A DNA stretch of 64,000 nt from the NCBI RefSeq assembly GCF_000828575.1, contig NZ_AP011952.1, positions 589,065-653,064 on the forward strand, given 5' to 3'. This document shows, piece by piece, positions 18,849 to 29,842 of this stretch (positions within the stretch are counted from its first letter, which is position 1; each line of letters begins with the position of its first letter). Both the position numbers and the translations under genes were made by a program. The DNA is from Methanothermobacter sp. CaT2 (GTDB lineage Archaea > Methanobacteriota > Methanobacteria > Methanobacteriales > Methanothermobacteraceae). Below the pieces are notes generated by a model. It did not search any database. It was not told the origin of the DNA and saw only the letters and a program-made list of their open reading frames with translations.

Positions 18849-19805
18849 TCACTGCTTTTCAGGTTTTTCAGCCGGCTGTGATTCTGTCTCGACCTCTGAA
18901 ACCCCTTTATCCTCTGGATCTGAGAGCATCTCTGAGATTCCTGCAATGGATCCAAGTATGCCTGTGGCCTCCACGGGTAGCAGTATCTTTGTTGCCCTTC
19001 CATCTGCAACCTTTTCAAGGGCCTCAAGGTACTTCAGTGCTATTATATCATTTGTCGGGTCACCCTCGTGCATGGCCCTGAAAACTGACAGTATGGCCTT
19101 GGCCTGTCCCTCTGCTATGGCTATTTCCCTGTACTTGTTGGCATCTGCGACCTTCTTTATGGCCTCTGCCTTACCCTCTGCCTCCAGGATGGCTGCCTGC
19201 TTATCACCCTCAGCCCTCTTTATCTCTGACTGCTTGTAACCCTCAGCCTCGAGGATAGCCGCCCTCTTCATACGTTCGGCCTTCATCTGCTTTGACATGG
19301 CCTCAACGATGTCACCCGGCGGCTCTATGCGCTGTATCTCAACACGGACGACCCTGGTCCCCCACTTGTCTGTGGCCTCGTCAAGCACCTCACGTAGCTG
19401 TGTGTTTATCATCTCCCTTGATGTGAGGGTCTGGTCGAGTTCAAGGTCCCCTATTATGTTCCTGAGGTTGGTCTGGGCAAGTTTGGTTATGGCCTGGTAG
19501 AAGTCAACGACGTTGTAGACAGCGTTGAAGGGGTCAACCACCTCATAGAATATCACGCAGTCCACCACAACAACTGTGTTGTCCTTGGTTATGACCTCCT
19601 GTGGGGGGACATCAACCACCTGTTCCCTCATGTCGACCTTCTTTATGGCCTCTACGAATGGTATTATGACCACGAGTCCGCTCTCCACGGTCCTCTGGTA
19701 TTTACCCAGCCTCTCGACAACACCCTTCTCATAGGGTCTGAGTATCTTAAGGCTCTTGAATGCCAGTACAAGCAGTACCAGTACTATTATCAGCTCAAGT
19801 ATCAT
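18849..19805 (-). CDS. stomatin/prohibitin-family (SPFH, slipin) membrane protein
   Basis: The 318-residue protein has one N-terminal membrane segment (residues 2-18), an SPFH domain ('[24 protein letters not shown]', '[16 protein letters not shown]') and a long charged helix with '[26 protein letters not shown]' repeats. Slipins oligomerise at the membrane and are clipped by the STOPP/NfeD protease in archaea. The gene overlaps the NfeD gene by four bases, which supports a joint role in membrane quality control. Confidence 0.94.
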
Positions 19806-20230
19806 TTCTGTTCCTCCAGTTTTTCAACAACGAGTTTAACGCCCTCAATGGCCTTCACACTTACCTCTTCACCCACATCAAGCACTGTGCCTGATGTGGC
19901 CCTCCATGTTTCACCATCAACCTTCACGAGGCCAGAGTTCTGGGGGCTGATTGCCTCCATCACAACTCCCTTTCTCCCTATCAGTCTATCGGATACTGCC
20001 TTTTTTGATGGTTCGCCGGTTATGCGTGCTGCGAATGGCCTTGAGACTCCAAGGAGGACAACTGAAACAGCGGCGAATGTTATGAACTGCGCTGTAGTGT
20101 CGAATCCAAGGTATCCGAGGGCCGCTGCTGCCAGTGCTCCAAAGGCAAACCATAGGAGGAAGAAGCCCGTTGTGAGCATCTCACCTATGAGGCATATGGC
20201 CGCTATTATTATCCATGACTCCGGTCCCAT
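19802..20230 (-). CDS. NfeD-family membrane protein (short form)
   Basis: This ~142-residue protein has three or four membrane segments (within residues ~5-70) followed by an OB-fold domain ('[29 protein letters not shown]'). The ClpP-like serine protease domain of long NfeD proteins is absent. The ATG at 20230 follows GGTGGG; an upstream GTG at 20242 is possible. It is co-transcribed with the slipin gene, the usual pairing. Confidence 0.9.
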
Positions 20231-20405
20231 TAAACCCACCACATTTCATAATTCACTGAGTGTTTATATTATTTTCTATGGCTCCCCTCAGTTATTATCA
20301 TATATGTGTCGATACCATGGATATAGTAATTTGTAATATAATTTATAAATTTATTAATATTTATATTCTGTTTGTTGTAGTTATTGTAATAATTTTTTCT
20401 GGAAA

Positions 20406-20416
20406 GATATTTATAG
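20406..20416 (+). promoter_or_regulatory. TATA element of the XRE-type gene in a divergent, AT-rich intergenic region
   Basis: GATATTTATAGG lies about 45 bases before the start at 20457. The 226-bp gap shared with the NfeD/slipin operon is almost entirely A and T, with several further TATA-like runs (20335-20375) that could serve either strand. Confidence 0.4.
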
Positions 20417-20456
20417 GGGTGGTGTCCATATTCTACCTCAAGGAGGTGGAGATCAT

Positions 20457-20855
20457 ATGATCGAAGATGAACTCAAATTTCTGGTTCTGGGTTACAGGGT
20501 GTACACCGGTAAGACCCAGAGGGAACTTGCAGACGAACTCGGTGTCCCCCTGGACATCGTAATAGCCATGGAGGAAGGGACCTACAGGCACCCCACAAGG
20601 AAGCTGATGAGGAAAATAAATGAACTCACCGGTGAATATGAGGTGAACCGCAGGCAGTTCATAAACACCGGGAAGGGCTACAGGCTCAGGGAGAGGCTCG
20701 GATCACAGTTCAGGTACTTTGTCAGGGGCCTTGACAGGATGAAGTACATAAGCCAGAAGGACCTTGAGAAGATGCCTGAATCTGAATGCTACAGCACCAT
20801 TGGTTCAGTTGACCTTGACGCGTTTGAGGTCCTCAAAGCAGGTAAAATGTCCTGA
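20457..20855 (+). CDS. XRE-type helix-turn-helix DNA-binding protein
   Basis: The 132-residue protein has an N-terminal HTH ('GYRVYTGKTQRELADELGVPLDIVIAMEEGTYRHPTRKL', ~10-50) and a basic C-terminal part with no recognised domain. GGAGGTG lies 9 bases before the ATG. It stands alone and is divergent from the slipin/NfeD operon, so autoregulation or control of that operon is possible. The target is unknown. Confidence 0.75.
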   Translation: MIEDELKFLVLGYRVYTGKTQRELADELGVPLDIVIAMEEGTYRHPTRKLMRKINELTGEYEVNRRQFINTGKGYRLRERLGSQFRYFVRGLDRMKYISQKDLEKMPESECYSTIGSVDLDAFEVLKAGKMS

Positions 20856-21103
20856 AACTCCCTTTTTCATTAAATTATTTTTAAGCTCCAGATGACTCTC
20901 AGGTCCTTCATTAGAATCTAAGTGTTCTCCTTTTCCAGTCCTTCAGCTTCCCTTTCTAAGTGGCTATGAAAAGCTGGTTAAAATGACAATCTCTGCTCTT
21001 TATGCTCCATTCCGTTAAAGATCCATAAAAGTCAACCGCTACCATCAGATGTGATTTCCACAGGGCTTAAGTTATAATAGGAACCTCCATCATATAATCA
21101 TCC

Positions 21104-22216
21104 ATGAGGTTCATAACACTCGTTCTGAAGAATCCATTCAGAAGCCGTGCAAGGAGTCTCCTTGCAATTACAGGTATTGCAATAGGGATTGCAACCATAG
21201 TAACCCTTGGCGTTATAACAGAGGGTCTGAAGACGTCCACAGAGGACACACTGAAGGCCGGAGGCGCTGACTTCACCATAGTGGAGTCCAATGTCTCGGA
21301 CATGTTCTTTAGCAAGATAGATGAGGAATACGTTGATAGGGTCAGGAATGTGAGCGGGGTGGAGGACGCTGTGGGGATCCTCATGGCGGTCCAGCCGCTG
21401 GATGACAACCCCTACTTCGTTTTAATAGGTATAGACCCTGCGAAGATCAATATGAGCCAGATAAAGATAACAGAGGGGAGAACACTCCAGGACCCTGATG
21501 CAGATGAGGTCATAATGGGCAAGGTTGCATCTGAGAACCATGGAAAGAAAGTCGGTGACACCATAAAGATAAAGAACCGTGAGTACAGGGTCGTGGGCAT
21601 ATTCGAGTCAGGTGATATGCAGCAGGACTCAGGTGCGTTCATCTCACTTAAGAAACTCCAGAGGATAGAGGATAAGGAGGGCAAGCTCACCATGATATAT
21701 GTGAAAATGACCCGAAATTCAGCTGTGGAGGATGTCACCGATAGAATCGAGAAGAGGTACAGTGACCTCACAACCATAGCCTCCCTGGAGGACCTCCAGA
21801 GCGTCGACCAGGGACTTCAGACCATCGACACTGCTACATGGGCCATTTCACTCCTCGCCATAATAATAGGAGGTATAGGAGTAATAAATACCATGATAAT
21901 GTCCGTTTTTGAGAGGACAAGGGAGATCGGAGTTCTCAAGGCTGTTGGCTGGAGGGACAGGAGGATACTCGCCATGATCCTTGGAGAATCTGTGGTCCTC
22001 ACCGCCATTGCGGGTGCTGCTGGTTCAGTGCTCGGAGTCGCAGCGATACAGGTCCTCCTCGCCCTCGGGATGAAGGGATTCATAGAGCCAGTCTACAGTC
22101 CTGAAATCTTCATGAGGGCCTTTGCGGTGGCATTCACAGTGGGTATACTAGGAGGGCTCTACCCTGCCTACCGGGCCTCAAGGCTTGCCCCCACCGAGGC
22201 CCTCAGGTACGAGTAG
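21104..22216 (+). CDS. MacB/FtsX-type ABC transporter permease
   Basis: The 370-residue protein has an N-terminal membrane helix (~20-40), an extracytoplasmic MacB periplasmic-core-like domain (~45-240) and three C-terminal helices with 'IGVINTMIMSVFERTREIGVLKAVGWRDRRI', the FtsX-family coupling segment. The next gene, 8 bases later, is its ATPase. Such pairs export peptides or lipoproteins or transmit envelope stress; the substrate is unknown. A TATA-like TTATAATAGG precedes the start. Confidence 0.92.
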   Translation: MRFITLVLKNPFRSRARSLLAITGIAIGIATIVTLGVITEGLKTSTEDTLKAGGADFTIVESNVSDMFFSKIDEEYVDRVRNVSGVEDAVGILMAVQPLDDNPYFVLIGIDPAKINMSQIKITEGRTLQDPDADEVIMGKVASENHGKKVGDTIKIKNREYRVVGIFESGDMQQDSGAFISLKKLQRIEDKEGKLTMIYVKMTRNSAVEDVTDRIEKRYSDLTTIASLEDLQSVDQGLQTIDTATWAISLLAIIIGGIGVINTMIMSVFERTREIGVLKAVGWRDRRILAMILGESVVLTAIAGAAGSVLGVAAIQVLLALGMKGFIEPVYSPEIFMRAFAVAFTVGILGGLYPAYRASRLAPTEALRYE

Positions 22217-22224
22217 GTGATAGC

Positions 22225-22887
22225 ATGAAGGCCATAGAAGTCAGGGACCTCAGAAAGAGTTTTGATAGCGGGAGGATAAGGGCCCTTAACGGGGTCAACC
22301 TTGAGGTCGATGGTGGAGAGTTCATATCAATAATGGGACCATCAGGTTCCGGTAAATCAACCCTCCTTAACATGATAGGCGCCCTTGACGTTCCTGACTC
22401 CGGCACGATCTGTGTAGCCGGCAGGGACCTCTCAAGGGAAAGGGATCTTAGCCGGCTGAGGGCCGAGGAGATAGGTTTCGTGTTCCAGCTGCACAACCTC
22501 ATACCCAACCTTACGGCCCTTGAGAACGTGGAGATACCCATGTTTGCGGTTAAACATGAGAACATGGAGGAACGTGCCATGGAGCTCCTTGAATATGTTG
22601 ATCTCGCTGATAAGGCCCACAGGAAGCCCACGGAACTATCTGGTGGTGAACGCCAGAGGGTTGCCATTGCACGTGCCCTCGCCAATGATCCATCCATAAT
22701 ACTTGCAGATGAGCCAACAGGGTCCCTTGATTCAAGGACCAGCCAGAGAGTCCTCAGAAAGCTGAGGGAGCTCCAGGAGGACGAGGGGGTGACCCTGGTT
22801 GTTGTGACCCATGAACCAGACGTGGCTGCCATGGCCTCAAGGACCATCAGGATACTGGATGGCGTTATTGTGGACGACGGGTATTGA
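22225..22887 (+). CDS. MacB/LolD-type ABC transporter ATP-binding protein
   Basis: The 220-residue protein has Walker A GPSGSGKST (~39-47), the signature LSGGERQRVAIARAL, Walker B IILADEPTGSLD and the switch His in 'VTHEPDVA'. GGTGAT precedes the ATG. It forms one exporter with the permease just upstream. Confidence 0.95.
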   Translation: MKAIEVRDLRKSFDSGRIRALNGVNLEVDGGEFISIMGPSGSGKSTLLNMIGALDVPDSGTICVAGRDLSRERDLSRLRAEEIGFVFQLHNLIPNLTALENVEIPMFAVKHENMEERAMELLEYVDLADKAHRKPTELSGGERQRVAIARALANDPSIILADEPTGSLDSRTSQRVLRKLRELQEDEGVTLVVVTHEPDVAAMASRTIRILDGVIVDDGY

Positions 22888-23027
22888 ATACCTGCCCTGG
22901 ACCTCTGTTGAGGGGGCAGATACCTCTTTCTTCTGAAGCCCCATCACCTGTAATAACAGGCCTCATGCAGTAGCTGATCACACCAACACCCAAATTTTGA
23001 TTAATAACTTCCAACATAGTACTGTAC

Positions 23028-23600
23028 ATGACAGAAAAACTCAGCGTGGCCTGGTGCATAACCGGGGCCGGGGAGAAACTGACGGAAACCTACGCCATAA
23101 TGAAGGATGTTAAGAAGATATACGGGGACCGTGTTAAAATAGACGTCTTCATATCGAAGGCAGGGGACCAGGTTGTGAAGTACTATGGACTCTACAGGGA
23201 CCTGGAGACAAGCTTTGACAGGAAATGGGTTGAAATAAACGCAAATTCGCCATTCCTTGCAGGTCAGGTCCAGCTGGGAAAGTATGACTTCATACTTGTT
23301 GCGCCGTGCACATCCAACAGCACCGCCAAGATATCCCTGAGGATAGGGGATACACTCGTGACCAACGCCGTTATAATGGCACAGAAGGCCTCAGTACCTG
23401 TCTACATCATGCCATCTGACTACAGTGAGGGGAAGGTAGTAACAACACTCCCCAACGGTAAAAAACTGGAACTGCGGATAACAAAGGAGGATGTTGAGCA
23501 CGTGAAGAAGATATCAAAGATGGATAGGACAGAGGTCTTCAGTGACCCACAGAAGATATACAAGATATTTGAGGAGTGGACATACCCCAAGGATCAGTAG
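23028..23600 (+). CDS. archaeoflavoprotein (AfpA / HFCD flavoprotein family)
   Basis: The 190-residue protein belongs to the PPC-decarboxylase-like flavoproteins: 'VAWCITGAGEKLTETYAIMKDVKK', 'FDFILVAPCTSNSTAKISLRIGDTL' (near residue 84-107) and 'VPVYIMPSDYSEGKV'. Members bind FMN; AfpA of Archaeoglobus takes electrons from ferredoxin, and related proteins reduce dihydromethanopterin in methanogens. Which of these applies here cannot be told. It is a single gene with no linked redox partner. Confidence 0.82.
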   Translation: MTEKLSVAWCITGAGEKLTETYAIMKDVKKIYGDRVKIDVFISKAGDQVVKYYGLYRDLETSFDRKWVEINANSPFLAGQVQLGKYDFILVAPCTSNSTAKISLRIGDTLVTNAVIMAQKASVPVYIMPSDYSEGKVVTTLPNGKKLELRITKEDVEHVKKISKMDRTEVFSDPQKIYKIFEEWTYPKDQ

Positions 23601-23646
23601 GTTCCTGAATTTAGAGACCCTCACCCAAAAAAATAAAAATGAGGGA

Positions 23647-23973
23647 TTATTCCTGCAGTTCCTGGATGGTCACACCGTAGGTGTAGACCGTCATACCTTC
23701 CTCTTCCATCTGACTGAAGGGTGCTGTGCCCTTGAAGTAGGCCCTTATCTCACCAGTATCTGCAATGTCCATTGTGAGTGGTTCCATATCCGTCATTGAC
23801 TCAAAGAAGGCCATGGCAGCGTCTATGTCCCCCTTATCCGGACTTTCAAATGTTATTGACAGTGTGCCCTTCTGTTTCTCCTTCATCCTCACCCGGGTCT
23901 GATTTATTTCAAAAACATTCTCCCCTCTGTTCCTGTTCCCGCTCTCCTTAACAAAAACAACTTTGTCGGACAT
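23647..23973 (-). CDS. conserved hypothetical protein
   Basis: The frame from the ATG at 23973 gives 108 residues (MSDKVVFVKESGNRN). I do not recognise the family. It has alternating beta/alpha segments ('KGTLSITFESPDKGDIDAAMAFFESM') and no cysteine, membrane helix or catalytic motif. The ATG follows GGTGG; a longer in-frame extension to 24159 exists but covers palindromic intergenic repeats and is unlikely. It is convergent with the archaeoflavoprotein gene. Confidence 0.6.
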   Translation of the reverse strand: MSDKVVFVKESGNRNRGENVFEINQTRVRMKEKQKGTLSITFESPDKGDIDAAMAFFESMTDMEPLTMDIADTGEIRAYFKGTAPFSQMEEEGMTVYTYGVTIQELQE

Positions 23974-24100
23974 TATACAACCACCATAATAATATTGGCT
24001 GTTCTGTTTAATATATGTGGTGTTCAGTGAACATAAAACATAACTCTGCGGTGTCTGGAGGACAGTCATGGGCATGAAGACCCAATACCCCATGAAAATA

Positions 24101-24179
24101 GGACATATGTCCACCGGACCCCAGCGTATCTCAGGGATAAAAAAACAGCTGAAGAACAATGAACATAGGACACATGTCC
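24101..24179. repeat. two copies of a GGACAYATGTCC palindromic motif
   Basis: ATAGGACATATGTCCAC (palindrome core 24101-24112) and ATAGGACACATGTCCAC (core 24168-24179) are direct copies 67 bases apart in the 312-bp gap 23974-24285. The first core is a perfect 12-base palindrome. The gap otherwise holds no gene I can support. A paired palindrome suggests an operator for the hypothetical gene or, less likely, for the convergently placed kinase-family gene. Confidence 0.45.
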
Positions 24180-24285
24180 ACGGTGCCCACTGAACATAGA
24201 ACCTTCAGGGCCCAGCCAGTGATGTCACCTGAAAAGAGAGACTGAAGGACGAACCCTCCAGCTTCAAAAAAATGTGAATATTCCA

Positions 24286-24768
24286 CTAAAACTTGTAACC
24301 TATAACACGGAGGAATTTCTTCCTTGCAGCTATATCCTCATCACCCTCTATCTCCCCGGGACTGTTACCATCAATGACGCCCAGAATACCCCTTCCCTGA
24401 TCCGTCTCTGCTATGATAACCTCAACTGGATTCGCTGTTGCACAGTAGATATTGACAACCTCCGGGACGTCCTTTATGCGCTGTAGGACGTTTATCGGGA
24501 ATGCATCCTTCAGGAACACTATGAAGGAGTGTCCTGCTGCAATCTCAAGCATGGTCTCTGCAGCCAGTTCCTCGAGCTCCTCATCATTTCCCGCGCGCCT
24601 CACCAGGCAGTCCCCTGATGCCTCAGCAAATGCGATCCCAAATTTCGCCTGGGGAACCGTGTTCACAATTGCCTCATAGATGTCCTCGACCGTCTTTATG
24701 AAGTGGCTCTGTCCCAGTATGAGGTTGATATCCTCCCAGGACTCTATCTTAACCTTCTTTAACTCCAT
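24286..24768 (-). CDS. adenosine-specific kinase family protein
   Basis: The 160-residue protein matches the archaeal adenosine-specific kinase family (PF04008): '[21 protein letters not shown]', '[21 protein letters not shown]', '[38 protein letters not shown]'. Kinase activity was assigned from a thermophilic crenarchaeal member, and the true substrate is uncertain. The ATG at 24768 has GGGAGGG upstream; an earlier ATG at 24792 would put that site inside the gene. It is a single gene. Confidence 0.85.
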   Translation of the reverse strand: MELKKVKIESWEDINLILGQSHFIKTVEDIYEAIVNTVPQAKFGIAFAEASGDCLVRRAGNDEELEELAAETMLEIAAGHSFIVFLKDAFPINVLQRIKDVPEVVNIYCATANPVEVIIAETDQGRGILGVIDGNSPGEIEGDEDIAARKKFLRVIGYKF

Positions 24769-24902
24769 TGGAAAGACCCTCCCTAGATACATATTTAATT
24801 ATGTGGAACTTAAACATTTAAGATGAGAAACTTTATTAAGGGAAGAGACATTTATCATTAATAATCATTATTAATTTTTCCTGACGCTGATGAGGTGTAA
24901 TC

Positions 24903-25451
24903 ATGAAAGAGAAAAGCAAGGAGATAGGTTCCCGTGTAAGGGAACTCAGGGAACTCTCAGAAATCACGGAAGAAGAGATGGCCGATTACCTGAAAATCGA
25001 CGTTGAAACGTACCGCCGCTATGAGACAGGAGAGGATGATATCCCTGCAAGCATACTCTTCGAGATAGCCCACAGGCTGGGTGTGGACATGGGACTGCTC
25101 CTCACAGGAGAGGAGACCCGTATGCACATCTTCACCGTAACCAGGAAGGGCAAGGGTGTGGAGGTTGAAAGAAGAAAACAGTACCGCTATGAGAACCTTG
25201 CAGAGAAGTTCATACACAAGAAGGCTGAACCCTTCATAGTCACAGTCGAACCCCGGGAGGAGAAACCAAAAACCAACAGCCACCCTGGCCAGGAATTCAA
25301 CTACGTCCTTGAGGGGCGCATAAAGTTCTACATACACGACAATGAGATAATACTCAACGAAGGGGACTCCATATTCTTTGACTCATCCTATGAACACGCC
25401 ATGGAGGCCCTGGACGGCAAAAAGGCAAGGTTCCTGGCAATAATAATGTAG
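24903..25451 (+). CDS. XRE-cupin transcriptional regulator
   Basis: The 182-residue protein has an XRE HTH (~8-63, '[36 protein letters not shown]') and a cupin barrel (~110-180, '[44 protein letters not shown]'). Cupin regulators bind a small effector in the barrel. Its stop is 10 bases before an acyl-CoA synthetase that leads into vorCBA, so the effector is plausibly a branched-chain or aryl acid or its CoA ester. GAGGTG precedes the ATG. Confidence 0.9.
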   Translation: MKEKSKEIGSRVRELRELSEITEEEMADYLKIDVETYRRYETGEDDIPASILFEIAHRLGVDMGLLLTGEETRMHIFTVTRKGKGVEVERRKQYRYENLAEKFIHKKAEPFIVTVEPREEKPKTNSHPGQEFNYVLEGRIKFYIHDNEIILNEGDSIFFDSSYEHAMEALDGKKARFLAIIM

Positions 25452-25461
25452 AGGTGTACCT

Positions 25462-27141
25462 ATGACTGCTCTCATCAACGAATTCGTGAACCGTGTTGAA
25501 TTTGATTCATACGAGGATTTCCGTGACAACTTCAGAATAAATGTCCCTGAAAACTTCAACTTCGCATACGATGTGGTTGACAGATACGCTGAAATTGAAC
25601 CTGATAAGGTGGCCCTGGTCTGGTGCAACGACCATGGCGAGGAGAAAAGGATAACCTTCGGTGAACTCCGGGACCTATCCAGCAGGGCCGCGAATTTCTT
25701 CACCAAGGAGGGTATACAGAAGGGTGACACAGTCATGCTGACCCTCAAGGCAAGGTATGACTTCTGGTACGCCCTCCTGGGGCTCCACAGGATAGGGGCC
25801 ATAGCAATCCCGGCCACACACATGCTCAAGGAGAAGGACATCGTCTACCGTATAAGGGAGGCGGACATAAAGATGGTTGTCTGCATAGCAGAGGACGGTG
25901 TCCCTGAAGTATTTGAGGGAGCCATCGCTGAACTGGGCTCAGATACCCGGAGGGTCCTGGTTGGTGACACTGATAGGGACGGCTGGATAAATCTCAGAAA
26001 AGAAATCATGAAACTTCCAGCCGACTTCGAAAGGCCAGAGGCCTGTGCCGGTGGGGATGACACCCTCATCGTCTACTTCTCATCGGGCACAACAGGAATG
26101 CCCAAGATGATAGAACACGACCACACCTATCCCCTGGGCCATATAATAACAGCGAAGTACTGGCAGAACGTCAGGGAGGACGGCCTCCACTACACGGTTG
26201 CAGACACCGGCTGGGCAAAGGCCATGTGGGGTCAGATCTACGGTCAGTGGATAGCTGGAAGCGCTGTCTTCGTCTATGACTATGACCGCTTTGACCCTGA
26301 GAAGATGCTGGAGAAACTTGAAAAATACGAGATAACCACATTCTGCGCCCCTCCAACGATATACAGGTTTCTCATAAAGGAGGACCTGTCAAGATATGAC
26401 CTCTCAGGAATCGAATATGCTGTTACAGCTGGGGAGCCCCTGAACCCCGAGGTATTTGAGAGGTTCCGGGAACACACCGGCCTCCAGCTAATGGAGGGAT
26501 TCGGGCAGACAGAATGCGTTGTGTGCATAGCAAACTTCCCGTGGATGGAGCCAAAACCTGGTTCAATGGGCAAGCCATCCCCCGGCTACCCTGTTGAACT
26601 GGTGGACAGGAACGGTGACCCTGTGGACGTCGGTGAGGAGGGTGAGATAGTCATAAGAACCGCTGAGGGCAAACCCCTCGGTCTCTTCAACGGATACTAC
26701 AGGAACCCTGACAAGACCTCAGAGGTATGGCACGACGGATACTACCACACAGGGGACACCGCCTGGATGGATGAAGACGGCTACATGTGGTTCGTTGGGA
26801 GAACAGATGACATCATAAAGAGTTCCGGTTACCGTATAGGGCCCTTCGAGGTTGAAAGTGCCATCATATCCCACCCATCGGTCCTGGAGTGTGCAGTAAC
26901 AGGATACCCTGACCCCATAAGGGGACAGGTTGTGAAGGCCACCATCGTCCTTGCCAGGGGCTATGAACCCTCAGAGGAGCTGAAAAAGGAGATCCAGGAC
27001 CATGTTAAGCGTGTGACCGCGCCCTACAAGTACCCGAGGATAGTTGAATTCGTTGATGAGCTGCCCAAGACCATAAGCGGTAAGATAAGGCGTGTCGAGA
27101 TCCGTGAACATGACCTCGAAGGAGACGGTGAAAACCCATGA
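25462..27141 (+). CDS. AMP-forming acyl-CoA synthetase
   Basis: The 559-residue adenylate-forming enzyme has the P-loop '[15 protein letters not shown]' (~200), 'GFGQTE' (~350), '[38 protein letters not shown]' and the C-terminal catalytic Lys in '[10 protein letters not shown]'. It resembles medium-chain/branched acyl-CoA ligases more than acetyl-CoA synthetase. Being first before vorCBA, it probably activates isobutyrate, isovalerate or 2-methylbutyrate so that VOR can reductively carboxylate the CoA esters to 2-oxoacids for valine, leucine and isoleucine. The substrate is inference. Confidence 0.9.
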   Translation: MTALINEFVNRVEFDSYEDFRDNFRINVPENFNFAYDVVDRYAEIEPDKVALVWCNDHGEEKRITFGELRDLSSRAANFFTKEGIQKGDTVMLTLKARYDFWYALLGLHRIGAIAIPATHMLKEKDIVYRIREADIKMVVCIAEDGVPEVFEGAIAELGSDTRRVLVGDTDRDGWINLRKEIMKLPADFERPEACAGGDDTLIVYFSSGTTGMPKMIEHDHTYPLGHIITAKYWQNVREDGLHYTVADTGWAKAMWGQIYGQWIAGSAVFVYDYDRFDPEKMLEKLEKYEITTFCAPPTIYRFLIKEDLSRYDLSGIEYAVTAGEPLNPEVFERFREHTGLQLMEGFGQTECVVCIANFPWMEPKPGSMGKPSPGYPVELVDRNGDPVDVGEEGEIVIRTAEGKPLGLFNGYYRNPDKTSEVWHDGYYHTGDTAWMDEDGYMWFVGRTDDIIKSSGYRIGPFEVESAIISHPSVLECAVTGYPDPIRGQVVKATIVLARGYEPSEELKKEIQDHVKRVTAPYKYPRIVEFVDELPKTISGKIRRVEIREHDLEGDGENP

Positions 27142-27377
27142 AGAAGGCCTATCCTGTAATAAACAGTGTGGAGTGCAAGGCATGTGAACGCTGCATAATC
27201 GCATGCCCCAGGAAGGTCCTCCACATGAGCAGCAAAATCAATGAGAGGGGCTACCACTACGTTGAGTACCAGGGGGAGGGGTGCAATGGATGTGGAAACT
27301 GCTACTACACCTGCCCCGAGATAAACGCCATTGAGGTCCACATAGAGAGGTGTGAAGATGGCAACACAGATGGTTAA
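27138..27377 (+). CDS. vorC: 2-oxoisovalerate:ferredoxin oxidoreductase, ferredoxin subunit
   Basis: The 79-residue protein has two 4Fe-4S motifs, '[12 protein letters not shown]' and '[12 protein letters not shown]'. It is the delta-type electron-transfer subunit of 2-oxoacid oxidoreductases. The ATG overlaps the synthetase stop codon (ATGA), and its own 3' end overlaps vorB by 20 bases. Confidence 0.93.
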   Translation: MKKAYPVINSVECKACERCIIACPRKVLHMSSKINERGYHYVEYQGEGCNGCGNCYYTCPEINAIEVHIERCEDGNTDG

Positions 27378-28416
27378 GGGAAACACTGCAGTGATAATAG
27401 GGGCAATGTATGCTGGCTGCGACTGCTACTTCGGCTACCCCATAACACCAGCAAGCGAGATACTCCATGAGGCCTCAAGGTACTTCCCGATGGTGGGAAG
27501 GAAATTCGTGCAGGCAGAATCAGAGGAGGCAGCCATAAACATGGTATACGGTGCAGCCGCAGCAGGGCACAGGGTAATGACAGCATCATCCGGGCCCGGC
27601 ATAAGTCTGAAACAGGAGGGTATATCCTTCCTTGCCGGTGCAGAGCTCCCTGCAGTCATAGTGGATGTGATGAGGGCCGGTCCGGGCCTCGGAAATATCG
27701 GACCGGAGCAGGGAGACTACAACCAGATTGTGAGGGGTGGAGGGCACGGAAACTACCGTAACATAGTGCTGGCACCCAGCAGCGTCCAGGAGATGTGCGA
27801 CCTCACAATGGAGGCCTTTGAACTGGCAGATAAGTACAGGAACCCTGTGGTTGTCCTCACAGATGCCGTGCTCGGTCAGATGGCTGAACCACTGCGCTTC
27901 CCCGAGGAGGCAGTTGAGCACAGACCAGACACCTCATGGGCTGTCTGCGGTAACAGGGAGACAATGAAAAACCTTGTAACCTCAATATTCCTTGACTTTG
28001 ATGAGCTTGAGGAGTTCAACTTCTACCTCCAGGAGAAGTATGCCAGGATAGAGGAGAACGAGGTGAGATACGAGGAGTATCTGGTGGATGATGCAGAGAT
28101 CGTCCTTGTGGCCTATGGTATAAGCAGCAGGGTGGCCAGGAGCGCCGTTGAAACTGCAAGGGCAGAGGGTATAAATGTGGGCCTCCTCAGACCCATAACA
28201 CTCTTCCCGTTCCCATCAGACAGAATCAGAGAACTTGCAGATGGTGGCTGCAGGTTAATATCAGTTGAGATGAGCAGCGGACAGATGAGGGAGGATATAA
28301 GGATGGCCTCAGGCTGCAGGGACGTTGAACTCGTTAACAGGATGGGTGGAAACCTTATAGAACTCAGGGATGTTCTTGAGAAGATCAGAGAAGTTGCGGG
28401 GGATTCCAGTGACTAA
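27358..28416 (+). CDS. vorB: 2-oxoisovalerate:ferredoxin oxidoreductase, alpha-type subunit
   Basis: The ~352-residue protein matches the pyrimidine-binding alpha subunit of 2-oxoacid:ferredoxin oxidoreductases: '[20 protein letters not shown]', '[38 protein letters not shown]'. AGAGGTG lies 5 bases before the ATG at 27358. The VOR assignment rather than KOR or POR rests on the three-gene arrangement, which matches vorCBA known from this genus. Confidence 0.92.
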   Translation: MATQMVKGNTAVIIGAMYAGCDCYFGYPITPASEILHEASRYFPMVGRKFVQAESEEAAINMVYGAAAAGHRVMTASSGPGISLKQEGISFLAGAELPAVIVDVMRAGPGLGNIGPEQGDYNQIVRGGGHGNYRNIVLAPSSVQEMCDLTMEAFELADKYRNPVVVLTDAVLGQMAEPLRFPEEAVEHRPDTSWAVCGNRETMKNLVTSIFLDFDELEEFNFYLQEKYARIEENEVRYEEYLVDDAEIVLVAYGISSRVARSAVETARAEGINVGLLRPITLFPFPSDRIRELADGGCRLISVEMSSGQMREDIRMASGCRDVELVNRMGGNLIELRDVLEKIREVAGDSSD

Positions 28417-29842
28417 GAAGGTGATCAGAAAGCCGGATTCACTCCACGATGTATTTGAGAGGAAGGGTGGAAGCGCACCCACAGCAACACACTACTGTGC
28501 AGGATGCGGGCACGGTATACTGCACAAGCTGATAGGGGAAGCCATGGATGAACTCGGGATACAGGAAAGGGCTGTCATGATAAGTCCGGTGGGCTGCGCG
28601 GTATTCGCCTACTACTACTTTGACTGTGGAAACGTCCAGGTGGCCCATGGCCGCGCCCCTGCCGTTGGAACAGGGATATCCCGTGCAGAGGACGACGCGG
28701 TTGTCATACTCTACCAGGGCGACGGGGACCTTGCATCAATCGGCCTCAACGAGACCATACAGGCAGCCAACCGTGGGGAGAAACTGGCGGTGTTCTTCGT
28801 AAACAACACCGTCTACGGTATGACCGGAGGCCAGATGGCACCAACAACCCTTGTAGGTGAGGTGACTGTCACCTGCCCCACCGGCAGGGATCCCAGGTAC
28901 GCAGGTTACCCCCTCCACATGTGCGAACTTCTGGACAACCTTCAGGCCCCTGTATTCATAGAAAGGGTGTCACTGGCAGACCCCAAGCGGATAAGAAGGG
29001 CCAGAAGGGCCATTAAGAGGGCACTGGAGATTCAGAGAGATGGTAAAGGATACGCATTCGTTGAGGTACTGTCCCCCTGCCCCACAAATCTCAGACAGGA
29101 CGCTGAAGGTGCAGAAAGGTTCATCAAGGAGGAGATGGAGAAGGAATTCCCTGTAAAGAACTTCAGGGACCGCTCAGCCGAAACAGAGCCGCTGATAAGG
29201 TCAGAGAGTGACTTCTCAGGGGAGAGTCTTGACAGGATATTCCAGATCAGGGAGGACTCCGTCCCGGACCCTGTGGATGACCCTGAATTCCCTGAGGTGA
29301 GGGTGAAGATTGCAGGTTTCGGAGGTCAGGGTGTCCTGAGCATGGGACTGACACTCGCCCAGGCAGCCTGCAGCGAGGGCAGACACACATCCTGGTACCC
29401 TGCCTATGGCCCCGAACAGAGGGGGGGCACCTCAAGCTGCGGCGTTGTTATATCCGGTGAAAGGGTGGGTTCACCTGCAGTTGACACACCCGACGTCCTG
29501 GTGGCCCTCAACCAGCCATCACTCGATGAATTCGCAGATGACGTGGCCGATGGGGGAATCATACTCTATGACTCCACAACAGCCAGCTTCAGTGGTGGTG
29601 CCGTGAGGGCCGTGGGTGTGCCCGCCCTTGAGATCGCAAGGAAGCATGGAACAGCAAGGGCCGCCAACACGGTCATGCTGGGGGTTATGATGGCCCTCGG
29701 ACTCACAGGCCTTGATGAGGAATCATTCAGGGAGGCCATAAAATTCACCTTCGCAGGTAAGGAAAAGATCATAGATATGAACCTGAGGATCCTTGAGGCA
29801 GGTGCAGAGTGGGCAAGAGAAAACATTGAGGGGGAATTATAA
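28409..29842 (+). CDS. vorA: 2-oxoisovalerate:ferredoxin oxidoreductase, fused beta-gamma subunit
   Basis: The ~477-residue protein joins a thiamine-diphosphate-binding beta part ('[20 protein letters not shown]', then '[20 protein letters not shown]' and '[16 protein letters not shown]') to a gamma part (from ~310, '[25 protein letters not shown]', '[17 protein letters not shown]'). In most KOR/POR enzymes these are separate genes; the fusion fits VOR of this genus. The GTG at 28409 overlaps vorB by eight bases and follows GGGGA. The stop overlaps gatD by one base. Confidence 0.92.
   Translation: MTKKVIRKPDSLHDVFERKGGSAPTATHYCAGCGHGILHKLIGEAMDELGIQERAVMISPVGCAVFAYYYFDCGNVQVAHGRAPAVGTGISRAEDDAVVILYQGDGDLASIGLNETIQAANRGEKLAVFFVNNTVYGMTGGQMAPTTLVGEVTVTCPTGRDPRYAGYPLHMCELLDNLQAPVFIERVSLADPKRIRRARRAIKRALEIQRDGKGYAFVEVLSPCPTNLRQDAEGAERFIKEEMEKEFPVKNFRDRSAETEPLIRSESDFSGESLDRIFQIREDSVPDPVDDPEFPEVRVKIAGFGGQGVLSMGLTLAQAACSEGRHTSWYPAYGPEQRGGTSSCGVVISGERVGSPAVDTPDVLVALNQPSLDEFADDVADGGIILYDSTTASFSGGAVRAVGVPALEIARKHGTARAANTVMLGVMMALGLTGLDEESFREAIKFTFAGKEKIIDMNLRILEAGAEWARENIEGEL

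Noticed and set aside
23974-24159. In-frame N-terminal extension of the hypothetical protein gene
   Set aside because: The extension runs through the palindromic repeats and has no ribosome site; the ATG at 23973 is a better start.
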